This document shows, piece by piece, positions 1 to 9,085 of a stretch of DNA of 18,423 bases (the stretch's first letter is position 1; each line of letters starts with the position of its first letter). Origin of the DNA: an uncultured Lachnospiraceae bacterium. GTDB taxonomy: Bacteria; Bacillota; Clostridia; Lachnospirales; Lachnospiraceae. A program made the position numbers and the translations under genes. Under the pieces are notes generated by a model. That model had not been told where the DNA came from and searched no databases. It saw nothing but the letters and a program-made list of their open reading frames with translations. Where the stretch lies: the NCBI GenBank assembly GCA_958446555.1, contig CAUCWU010000009.1, positions 1 through 18,423 of the forward strand, written 5' to 3'.

Positions 1-271
1 GCAACGAATGGCCGGAGATCGTGTCTCCGTGCGGATGATATTTACCCATGGTATCGCCGACGATACGTGCGCATTTACGATGTGGCTTGTCCGGACCGTT
101 GTTTAACTCGATCATGGAGTATAAAACTCTTCTCTGTACTGGCTTTAAGCCGTCTCTAACATCAGGCAGCGCTCTCTGAGAGATAACGCTCATGGCATAG
201 TCGATATACGACTGTTCCATCGTTTTCTTCAGATCAATCTCCTGCACTTTATCAAATATGGTTTCGTCCAT
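1..271 (-). CDS. gyrA: DNA gyrase subunit A, N-terminal fragment
   Basis: This is the first 90 codons of gyrA; the rest lies beyond the window's left edge. GyrA is the DNA breakage-reunion subunit of gyrase, which introduces negative supercoils with GyrB. The visible N-terminus has the family's typical [30 protein letters not shown] stretch, seen here as [20 protein letters not shown] followed by [11 protein letters not shown], and then [15 protein letters not shown]. The start ATG at 271-269 is preceded by AGAGGG. Only 36 bases separate it from the gyrB stop, so it is probably the last gene of the dnaA-dnaN-yaaA-recF-gyrB-gyrA run. After HPHGD the last residues read TISGHSL instead of the usual small residue, Tyr and helix, which is odd and is treated as a separate finding. 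Confidence 0.93.
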   Translation of the reverse strand, partial: MDETIFDKVQEIDLKKTMEQSYIDYAMSVISQRALPDVRDGLKPVQRRVLYSMIELNNGPDKPHRKCARIVGDTMGKYHPHGDTISGHSL

Positions 272-307
272 GTTTCCCTCTCATTCTTACTATACATATA
301 CATTACA

Positions 308-3363
<3,056 letters not shown>

Positions 3364-3374
3364 ACAATTATTCC

Positions 3375-3428
3375 TTTGCGAAATTCTTTTTTGCGAAATT
3401 CTTTTTGCAAACCTTATTTGCAAACTTA
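3375..3428. repeat. four imperfect 13-15 bp tandem repeats in the yaaA-recF gap
   Basis: Four copies of a unit beginning TTTGC(G/A)AA start at 3375, 3390, 3404 and 3417. The first two share the 16 bases TTTGCGAAATTCTTTT exactly, with a one-base overlap; the last two share TTTGCAAAC. The array fills almost the whole gap between the yaaA stop (3426-3428) and the recF start (3363). In the mRNA sense each unit carries a purine-rich segment, and the last copy merges with the recF ribosome binding site. It could be a slippage-generated spacer with an effect on recF translation; that part is inference. Confidence 0.75.
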
Positions 3429-3638
3429 TTCTTTGACAATCTCAATGGTTTCGCCTGCAAAGCTAACCACATCCTTATCATACAGTTTTTTTCCGCGCTG
3501 CAGTTCAACCTGACCATTCACCTTAACCTTACCGTCAAGAATCACAATCTTTGCCTCTACACCACTTCCAACAAGCTTAGCAGCCTTAAGTGCCTGACCA
3601 AGCTTAATAAAATCTTCTCTCAATACTAGTTTTGCCAT
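3426..3638 (-). CDS. yaaA: S4-domain RNA-binding protein, YaaA family
   Basis: A 70-residue protein made up almost entirely of one S4 RNA-binding domain: FIKLGQALKAAKLVGSGVEAKIVI, then DGKVKVNGQVELQRGKKLYDKDVV. This is the small S4-like protein regularly found between dnaN and recF in Firmicutes; its B. subtilis counterpart is yaaA (rlbA). It is thought to bind structured RNA, possibly rRNA, but its precise role is not settled. The length and position match the family. The start ATG at 3638 has GGAG a few bases upstream, 29 bases after dnaN. The name yaaA is also used for an unrelated E. coli protein; the S4 family is meant here. Confidence 0.92.
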   Translation of the reverse strand: MAKLVLREDFIKLGQALKAAKLVGSGVEAKIVILDGKVKVNGQVELQRGKKLYDKDVVSFAGETIEIVKE

Positions 3639-3667
3639 TGTAGCTCCATCCTTTTTATTTATCTATT

Positions 3668-4774
3668 TTAATAAACATTAAAGTTTACCGGTAAGATCAG
3701 GTAAATATAGGTTCCCTCATCATTGCGGATAAAACACGGTGCCTTTGGATTGATCATATAGATATTGATTGTCTCATCATCAATAACTCTGAGTGCATCA
3801 ATCAAAAACTTCGGATTAAATCCAATCATAATATCCTTACCGCGCTTTTCAATTTCAAGCTCTTCCTTCATAGAGCCATATGCTGAATTCAGTTTAACCT
3901 CCATAATGGAATCTGTTATTCCGATAATAATCGGCTTTTTGTCGCTTTCTTTAATCAGCATTGTTGTACGGTCGATACAAGAAAGCATCTCTTTTTTGTT
4001 AACCGTAAGCTTTGTATCATAGTCGCTGTTTAACATCTGGTCAATACGGAAATACTCACCCTCAATCAGACGAGATACGACAATCGTATCGTCAAACTCA
4101 AACAGCACCTGATTCTCAGTAAAATACAGGCGCACCTCATCGTCTGTCCCTCCGCTGATAATCTTGCTGACCTCGTTTAATGTCTTTCCTGGAACTACAA
4201 CCTTAATCGGGTCATAGGAATCCTTTAAAGAAACCTTGCGAATCGAAATACGATGGCCGTCTAATGAAACAAGACGAAGGTTATTTCCGTTAATCTCTAA
4301 AAGCTCACCAGACATCATTTTGTTATTCTCATTATCAGAAATAGAAAAGATGGTCTGACGAATAATTTCTTTTAAAGTAAACTGAGATAAGGTCACGCAA
4401 TTTAAGCGCTCTACCTCTGGAAGAAATGTAAACTCATCTGCATTCTTTCCAGGAATTGTAAATTTAATCTTTTCACACTGAATTTTAACAGAATCACTGT
4501 CATCGGTTTCAATTGAGATATTGTTATCAGGAAGACGACGAACAATCTCAGAAAAAATCTTCGCATCAATTGCGATTCGTCCATTGTCCTCAATCATTCC
4601 GTGAATCTCGGTCTCAATCCCCAGCTCCATGTCGTTTGCTGTCATCAGAATACGTCCTTCTCTTGTCTGGATCAGGATGCACTCCAAAATCGGCATCGTT
4701 GTCTTATTTGAAACTGCTTTTGAAACGATCGAAACACCCTTTTGTAATTCTTCTCGTGGACAGATAATATGCAT
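3668..4774 (-). CDS. dnaN: DNA polymerase III beta sliding clamp
   Basis: The beta clamp is a ring-shaped dimer that tethers DNA polymerase III and many repair factors to DNA. The 368-residue product begins MHIICPREELQKGVSIVSKAVS and ends in YIYLILPVNFNVY, with the three-fold repeated clamp fold spread along its length (for example PILECILIQ, LRLVSLDGHRISI and MIGFNPKFLIDALR). The reading frame stays open up to 4972, but those 66 extra codons would translate the DnaA boxes and the TAG array. The ATG at 4774 matches the family start and has AAGGAG at 4784-4789 nine bases upstream. It lies downstream of dnaA and upstream of yaaA, in the order normal for Firmicutes. No convincing promoter of its own was seen in the gap. 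Confidence 0.97.
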   Translation of the reverse strand: MHIICPREELQKGVSIVSKAVSNKTTMPILECILIQTREGRILMTANDMELGIETEIHGMIEDNGRIAIDAKIFSEIVRRLPDNNISIETDDSDSVKIQCEKIKFTIPGKNADEFTFLPEVERLNCVTLSQFTLKEIIRQTIFSISDNENNKMMSGELLEINGNNLRLVSLDGHRISIRKVSLKDSYDPIKVVVPGKTLNEVSKIISGGTDDEVRLYFTENQVLFEFDDTIVVSRLIEGEYFRIDQMLNSDYDTKLTVNKKEMLSCIDRTTMLIKESDKKPIIIGITDSIMEVKLNSAYGSMKEELEIEKRGKDIMIGFNPKFLIDALRVIDDETINIYMINPKAPCFIRNDEGTYIYLILPVNFNVY

Positions 4775-4803
4775 GGTGGCAATCTCCTTTTTCGCTGATA
4801 GAT

Positions 4804-4856
4804 AGTATATATTAATATATAGTAGTAGTAGTAGGGGCTGGGGATAATGTGGATAA
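4804..4856 (-). promoter_or_regulatory. DNA unwinding site: DnaA-trio array with two abutting DnaA boxes
   Basis: Read on the minus strand toward dnaN, this block has a perfect DnaA box TTATCCACA (4848-4856), directly abutted by TTATCCCCA (4839-4847). GCCCC then leads into five consecutive CTA triplets (TAG on the plus strand, 4820-4834), and an AT-only stretch continues through about 4806. Box, GC-rich spacer, repeated trio and AT-rich DNA in this order and polarity match the basal unwinding system described at B. subtilis oriC, where DnaA filaments engage trios on one strand. It ends about 30 bases before the dnaN start. I infer that the duplex opens here. Confidence 0.85.
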
Positions 4857-4900
4857 CTCTCAAAAACCCAGCATGTATGCGGTTTGTAGAAGAAAATTTT

Positions 4901-4950
4901 TGGGGATAACTTGGGGATAACTATGTGGATAACTAGGCAAGTTATCCACA
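4901..4950. promoter_or_regulatory. DnaA box cluster between dnaA and dnaN
   Basis: Four further DnaA boxes follow the end of dnaA. Two variants TGGGGATAA lie at 4901-4909 and 4912-4920, a perfect TGTGGATAA at 4924-4932, and a perfect TTATCCACA on the opposite strand at 4942-4950. The last two form an 11-bp perfect inverted repeat (4924-4934 and 4940-4950) around a 5-base spacer. With the unwinding element at 4804-4856 they form the dnaN-proximal half of a bipartite origin. Confidence 0.88.
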
Positions 4951-4975
4951 ATCCCCAAAGAGATGTCCCCAAGAC

Positions 4976-6355
4976 TTACCCGAGAGCCGGGTTGATTTTC
5001 TTCTGTAAAACGTCGATTGTGTCCTGTAAAAATTTACTGGTTTTCAGATCCTCGGTGATCTTCTCAATCCCGTGTCGGACGGTCGTGTGATCTCGGTTTC
5101 CGAGCTCCTTTCCGATCTGTTGGAGGGATAAATCGGTCATCTTACGGCACAGATACATCGCAATTTGTCGTGCATAGGCAATATCTTTATTGCGCTTTTG
5201 GGACAGAAGCTCGTCTGCCTCATAGCCAAAGTGGGAGGCGATCACTTCAACAATCAAAGGAACTGTTACAGTAACCTCTTTATGGTTGTTGATAATGTCG
5301 CGAAGCACGTCCTCAGCCATGCTGAGCGTGATTTCCTTATTAGAAAGACGCTTAAATGCGGTGATTCGGTTTAATGCACCCTCAAGCTCACGGATATTGG
5401 TGTTAATATTTTCAGCGATATAGTTGATAATATCGTCAGAGATCTTTGTGTTTTCAGTCTCCTCTTTTTTGTGGAGAATTGCGACACGAGTCTCATAATC
5501 CGGAGCTGACACATCAACTGGAAGACCGACAGAGAAACGGGAACGAAGGCGCTCCTCAAGATTGGTGAAATCCTTCGGTGGTTTATCAGAAGTGATGATA
5601 ACCTGCTTTCCTGTCTCATATAGATAGTTAAAGGTGTGGAAAAACTCCTCCTGGGTGCTTTCCTTTCCAATCAAAAACTGAATATCGTCAATCATTAGGA
5701 CATCAATGCTTCGATATTTTTCTTTAAATTCTGCATTTTTCTTGCCCTTTAAAGAGTCGATCAAATCGTTTGTGAACGTTTCACTTGTCACATACAAAAC
5801 GCGAACAGTTGGGTCATTACGCAGAATATAGTGGGCAATCGACTGCATTAGATGCGTCTTTCCAAGACCTGCGCCACCGTAGATAAATAGCGGATTGTAG
5901 AGGGTTCCAGGGGATTCAGCAACTGCAAGAGAGGCAGCGTGCGCAAATCGGTTATTGGAACCGACAACAAATGTATCAAACGTATAACGAGGATTTAAGT
6001 TCGCGTTCATCACAGCAGCATAGTAAGAACTTAGCTCAGGTGTGATGATATTTGAAGTGTCAGGAAGCGCGTTTGGGCGCTTCTCTAAATCCTCTGGGGT
6101 AACAAAGATCACATTGCAGTGCAGGCCGATCTTTTCCTCAATGACAATCTCAAGAATCTGCTTGTACTTCTTCTTGATATAGTCTAGTATATTGGGGATA
6201 CCTTTTGTATCTGCCAGGATATAGACCTGGTCGTTATCTACATTGTGGATTTTCATAGGAACAATCCAGGTATCGTAGGATACCTTTGAAATATCATAAT
6301 TTTCCTTTAGGGTGTCTTTTATGGCATCCCAGTTTTCCTTTAATTTGTCAATCAT
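4976..6355 (-). CDS. dnaA: chromosomal replication initiator protein DnaA
   Basis: DnaA binds the TTATCCACA boxes on both sides of its own gene, forms an ATP-dependent filament and opens the origin. The protein has 459 residues, close to the family norm. Domain I occupies about 1-85. The AAA+ core has Walker A GGAGLGKT at 160-167, Walker B VLMIDD at 219-224, the arginine-finger region RLRSRFS near 269-275 and sensor II NIRELEGAL at 320-328. Domain IV ends in the DNA-binding signature DHTTVRHG at 422-429. The start ATG at 6355 has AGGAGT at 6362-6367. Its promoter lies at 6421-6449. DnaA boxes begin about 50 bases upstream of the -35, so autoregulation by DnaA is plausible. Confidence 0.99.
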   Translation of the reverse strand: MIDKLKENWDAIKDTLKENYDISKVSYDTWIVPMKIHNVDNDQVYILADTKGIPNILDYIKKKYKQILEIVIEEKIGLHCNVIFVTPEDLEKRPNALPDTSNIITPELSSYYAAVMNANLNPRYTFDTFVVGSNNRFAHAASLAVAESPGTLYNPLFIYGGAGLGKTHLMQSIAHYILRNDPTVRVLYVTSETFTNDLIDSLKGKKNAEFKEKYRSIDVLMIDDIQFLIGKESTQEEFFHTFNYLYETGKQVIITSDKPPKDFTNLEERLRSRFSVGLPVDVSAPDYETRVAILHKKEETENTKISDDIINYIAENINTNIRELEGALNRITAFKRLSNKEITLSMAEDVLRDIINNHKEVTVTVPLIVEVIASHFGYEADELLSQKRNKDIAYARQIAMYLCRKMTDLSLQQIGKELGNRDHTTVRHGIEKITEDLKTSKFLQDTIDVLQKKINPALG

Positions 6356-6420
6356 TTGTTACTCCTGACGTCAGTAAATGGTAAAGTTCGAGAAAAGAGC
6401 CTAGTAGCCCATATAATGAT

Positions 6421-6449
6421 ATTATACTAAAAATAATGAAGAATTTCAA
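6421..6449 (-). promoter_or_regulatory. sigma-A promoter of the dnaA operon
   Basis: On the minus strand TTGAAA (6444-6449) is followed by exactly 17 bases and TATAAT (6421-6426). This is one mismatch from the full consensus. Transcription should start near 6413-6415, giving a leader of nearly 60 bases before dnaA at 6355. The stretch 6356-6480 holds nothing else recognisable. Confidence 0.85.
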
Positions 6450-6500
6450 GAGAGAAGAGGAGAGCAGTATGTAAAAAATATCCCCGAGATAGCGAGAAAT

Positions 6501-6854
6501 TGTGGATAATATTGTGGATAAGCTGGGGATAACATGTGGATAAGTGGCAAAAAGCTGTGGATAGAGTGTGGATAACTTGGAAGGGGGTATGGCAAGGTAA
6601 ATTGTGGATAATGTGGATAACTTTGTTTAAGAAATAGAACAAAACAAGTTATCCACATAGTTATCCCCCGAACATATGTAGTTATCCACATTATCCACAA
6701 AAAAAACTTTGTCGCAAAATCAAGGGGTTGAGATGTGTTTTTTGAAATATCCCCAAACTTATCCCAAAGTTATCCCCAAATGGTGGATAACTTTTATCCC
6801 CAGCTTTTTGAGATGAAAAAATTGGGGATAAGTATGTGGATAATTTGTGGATAA
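6501..6854. other. oriC: oriC, dnaA-rpmH box cluster (major part of replication origin)
   Basis: The 680-base gap between dnaA and rpmH carries eleven perfect DnaA boxes. TGTGGATAA (minus orientation) is at 6501, 6513, 6535, 6567, 6603, 6612, 6835 and 6846. TTATCCACA (plus) is at 6649, 6682 and 6691. Variants with one or two changes lie at 6524, 6556, 6661, 6759, 6770, 6782, 6794 and 6823. All neighbouring genes point away from it and the dnaA operon is adjacent, as at Firmicute origins. It lacks a trio array; the likely opening site is at 4804-4856, so this part probably acts as the DnaA-loading and regulatory half. Confidence 0.95.
6602..6700. repeat. perfect 21-bp inverted repeat, two abutting DnaA boxes per arm
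   Basis: The 21 bases at 6602-6622 are the exact reverse complement of 6680-6700, with 57 bases between the arms. Each arm holds two DnaA boxes joined with no gap (6603-6620 and 6682-6699). The intervening DNA has one more perfect box (6649-6657) and a weak one (6661-6669). A third copy of the two-box unit, 19 of 21 identical to the left arm, is at 4838-4858 next to the trio array. Confidence 0.93.
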
Positions 6855-6883
6855 CTTTTTTTAAGAAAAGAATAAAAAATGAC

Positions 6884-6912
6884 TTGACGAAACGGCAGTT
6901 TCTTAATATAAT
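6884..6912 (+). promoter_or_regulatory. sigma-A promoter of rpmH operon
   Basis: TTGACG (6884-6889), a 17-base spacer and TATAAT (6907-6912) form a near-consensus promoter. Transcription should start near 6919, leaving a leader of about 117 bases before rpmH. The last DnaA box ends at 6854, 30 bases upstream of the -35. Confidence 0.88.
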
Positions 6913-6930
6913 GCGTATGATGTCCAATTT

Positions 6931-6974
6931 TTGCAATGGCGCTAGAAACGCCGCAAACTCGCACCTTTGGGTGC
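6931..6974 (+). promoter_or_regulatory. two hairpins in the rpmH leader
   Basis: Hairpin 1 pairs TTGC (6931-6934) with GCAA (6953-6956) and GGCG (6938-6941) with CGCC (6949-6952), with a 3-base bulge and a 7-base loop. Hairpin 2 is GCACC (6961-6965), loop TTTG, GGTGC (6970-6974), followed by AACTTTTAAG. TTGCA at 6931-6935 could alternatively pair with TGCAA at 6972-6976, which would break both hairpins. Whether this controls rpmH is unknown; an attenuation or autoregulatory role is inference. Confidence 0.5.
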
Positions 6975-7035
6975 AACTTTTAAGAAACAGTAAATATTTG
7001 AAAACAACACAGAAAAACTAAGGAGGTGTTTTGTT

Positions 7036-7170
7036 ATGAAGATGACATTTCAGCCAAAGAAGAGATCCCATGCAAAGGTTCATGGTTTCCGTGCAAGAAT
7101 GAGCACAAAGGGAGGAAGAAAGGTTCTGGCAGCAAGAAGAGCAAAGGTTAGAAAGGTTCTCTCTGCTTAA
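7036..7170 (+). CDS. rpmH: 50S ribosomal protein L34
   Basis: This 44-residue protein is too short for typical ORF cut-offs but unmistakable. It begins [20 protein letters not shown] and continues [17 protein letters not shown] to RKVLSA. L34 is a small, very basic component of the large ribosomal subunit. The ribosome binding site AAGGAGGTG (7020-7028) is a perfect anti-16S match seven bases before the ATG. It is the first gene of the rightward rpmH-rnpA-yidD-yidC-jag operon and the usual neighbour of oriC. The rnpA start codon follows its stop with no intervening base. Confidence 0.99.
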   Translation: MKMTFQPKKRSHAKVHGFRARMSTKGGRKVLAARRAKVRKVLSA

Positions 7171-7515
7171 TTGAGCAGTATCAACTCTCTAAAAAAAAAT
7201 AGAGACTTTCAGAAAGTCTACAGCAAACGGCAGTCACAGGCAAACCGTTCGCTCGTTATGTATAAGATGTCAAACGACCGCGCTGATACCCGAATTGGCA
7301 TATCTGTCAGTAAGAAGGTAGGAAATAGTGTGGTCAGACATCGGGTAACGAGGGTGATCCGTGAATGCTGCCGCTTACACGAAAAAGAATTAATACAAGG
7401 ATTGGACATAGTGATTGTTGCCAGACCGTTGGCGAAGGAACAAGGATTAATGGAAATTGAGGATGCTTTTTTCCATGTCGGAAAAAAACAGAATATTTTT
7501 TTAGAATCGAAGTAG
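7171..7515 (+). CDS. rnpA: ribonuclease P protein component
   Basis: RnpA is the protein cofactor of RNase P, which matures the 5' ends of tRNAs. The 114-residue protein has FQKVYSKRQS near 13-22 and the family signature RIGISVSKKVGNSVVRHRVT followed by RVIRE at about 41-65, which forms the RNA-binding arginine-rich helix. The start is TTG at 7171, directly after the rpmH stop; the next Met is at residue 30, beyond conserved sequence. A weak AAAGG lies 14 bases upstream inside rpmH, so translational coupling to rpmH is likely. yidD follows after 9 bases. Confidence 0.97.
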   Translation: MSSINSLKKNRDFQKVYSKRQSQANRSLVMYKMSNDRADTRIGISVSKKVGNSVVRHRVTRVIRECCRLHEKELIQGLDIVIVARPLAKEQGLMEIEDAFFHVGKKQNIFLESK

Positions 7516-7524
7516 GTCGGGACT

Positions 7525-7737
7525 ATGAAGAAGATTATGATTCGTATGATAAGGTTTTATCAGAAATATCTATCGCCTCTCAAAGTCCGGACCCACTGTA
7601 TATATACCCCAACTTGCTCGCAGTATGCGATCGAAGCGTTGGAAAAGTACGGAGCTTTCAAAGGCTCCTTACTTGCTATTTGGAGGATATTGCGCTGCAA
7701 TCCGTTTTCAAAAGGGGGGTACGACCCTGTTCCGTAG
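7525..7737 (+). CDS. yidD: membrane protein insertion efficiency factor YidD
   Basis: A 70-residue protein of the YidD family, which assists YidC-dependent membrane insertion and sits at the inner face of the membrane through an amphipathic N-terminus. Family marks are [10 protein letters not shown] at 11-20, YTPTCSQYA at 27-35 and [14 protein letters not shown] at the C-terminus (57-70), with Cys25, Cys31 and Cys58. It lies between rnpA and yidC, the standard position, 21 bases before yidC. The ribosome binding site ahead of the ATG is weak, suggesting translation coupled to rnpA. Confidence 0.96.
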   Translation: MKKIMIRMIRFYQKYLSPLKVRTHCIYTPTCSQYAIEALEKYGAFKGSLLAIWRILRCNPFSKGGYDPVP

Positions 7738-7758
7738 GTAGCTTAAGGAGGAAAACAA

Positions 7759-9024
7759 GTGGATTTTTTATCATTAACACAGAGTAACTGGTTCCTTGTC
7801 GGACCGGTTGCGAAGGTGCTTGGTGTTGTCATGAATGGAATTTACGAGTTCCTAGACATGTTCGGCATTGCAAGCATCGGATTGGCGATCATTTTATTCA
7901 CGATTATTATCAAAGCATTGATGCTTCCGCTCTCCATCAAGCAGCAGAAGTTTACAAAGCTGAATAGTATTATGGCGCCAGAACTCCAGCAGGTCCAGAA
8001 GAAGTACGCAAATCTGGACAAATCAAGTCCGAAGTACAATGAAATGCTGTTAAAGCAGAACGAGGAGATGAAGGATGTCTATGCAAAGTACGGAACCAGC
8101 CCGACAGGTGGTTGTGTACAGATGTTAATTCAGATGCCGATTCTGTTCGCTCTGTATCAGGTTATTTATAAGATTCCGGGCTACATCACAAAGGTAAGAG
8201 CATTCTATGAGCCGATCGTTGAGGCACTTCAGAATATTCCTACTTATATGGATAACGCAGATTTCGTTACACTGGCTCAGCAAAATGGTATCAGTGCAGC
8301 AAACTTAGGCGATTCCAACAAGCTGATTGATCTGCTTTACAACTTTGATAAGTCTGAGTGGACCAAGTTCACAGAGATCTTCCCAAATCTGAATGAGTAT
8401 GTATCCAAGGCTCTTCCGAGCATTGAGAAGGCAAACTACTTTTTGGGAATGGACCTTGCAACCGCACCAGCACAGCAGCTGTGGCCGGGTGTGTTAATCC
8501 CGATTCTTGCAGGTCTGACTCAGTGGCTTAGCTCTAAGATGATGCAGACAGATACTGGAAATAAGAATGCAGAAGATACAATGGGAAGCACAATGAAGAC
8601 GATGAACATTGTAATGCCACTTATGTCCGTATTCTTCTGTTTCACATTCTCCGCTGGTATCGGTGTATACTGGATTGCTTCCTCTGTTGTTATGATCTTA
8701 ATCCAGCTGATTGTAAATAAGTACATGGAGCGCATCGATATCAATCAGATGGTTGAGAAGAACATTGAAAAGGCAAACGTTAAGCGTGTCAAGAAAGGTC
8801 AGAAGCCGCTTAAAGCAAAGGCCGTTATGAACGTGCGCACCATTGAAGAGGAAAGAGAACTCGAAGAAAAGAAGGACGCTGAGCTGAAGGAGCGTGTGAC
8901 AAAGCAGGTTGAAAAATCAACTGAGTACTACGCTTCTACCCAGAAAAAGAAGGGTAAGCTGGCAGCAAAGGCCGGAATGGTTCAGCAGTACAACGAAAAG
9001 AGTGAAAAGAAGAACAAAAAGTAA
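7759..9024 (+). CDS. yidC: membrane protein insertase YidC/Oxa1 family
   Basis: YidC inserts and folds membrane proteins with or without the Sec translocon. This 421-residue Gram-positive type protein starts with GTG at 7759 behind AGGAGG (7746-7751). Hydrophobic segments are seen at about 36-57, 119-137, 241-260 and 284-320 (probably two helices). The hydrophilic groove residue, Arg in SpoIIIJ, appears as Lys52 in IIIKALMLPL. The segment GGCVQMLIQMPILFALYQVI is family-typical. No lipobox is visible at the N-terminus. The last ~90 residues are highly charged (KKGQKPLKAKA, later EEERELEEKK), as in YidC proteins that contact ribosomes. jag follows 61 bases later. Confidence 0.97.
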   Translation: MDFLSLTQSNWFLVGPVAKVLGVVMNGIYEFLDMFGIASIGLAIILFTIIIKALMLPLSIKQQKFTKLNSIMAPELQQVQKKYANLDKSSPKYNEMLLKQNEEMKDVYAKYGTSPTGGCVQMLIQMPILFALYQVIYKIPGYITKVRAFYEPIVEALQNIPTYMDNADFVTLAQQNGISAANLGDSNKLIDLLYNFDKSEWTKFTEIFPNLNEYVSKALPSIEKANYFLGMDLATAPAQQLWPGVLIPILAGLTQWLSSKMMQTDTGNKNAEDTMGSTMKTMNIVMPLMSVFFCFTFSAGIGVYWIASSVVMILIQLIVNKYMERIDINQMVEKNIEKANVKRVKKGQKPLKAKAVMNVRTIEEERELEEKKDAELKERVTKQVEKSTEYYASTQKKKGKLAAKAGMVQQYNEKSEKKNKK

Positions 9025-9085
9025 TCAGTTTTGGCTTTGATTACTTGGTTGGGGAAGCTTGCAGATTCAGAAAGGTAAGGTTTGT

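Noticed and set aside
3364..3423. In-frame upstream start for recF at 3423
   Set aside because: The added residues are encoded by tandem repeats, and RecF proteins begin at the M-I-V-K-S position used at 3363.
4775..4972. 66-codon in-frame extension of dnaN up to 4972
   Set aside because: It would translate DnaA boxes and the TAG array (giving a poly-Leu run). The family start and a good AAGGAG fit the ATG at 4774.
6427..6976. Several 60-84 residue minus-strand reading frames across oriC, and one plus-strand frame at 6836-7021
   Set aside because: They merely translate repeated DnaA boxes (recurring CG-L-P and YPQ/YPH runs) and overlap promoters; no protein family is recognisable.
9059..9085. 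TTG start for jag
   Set aside because: The ATG at 9086 has a better placed ribosome binding site and the family N-terminus.
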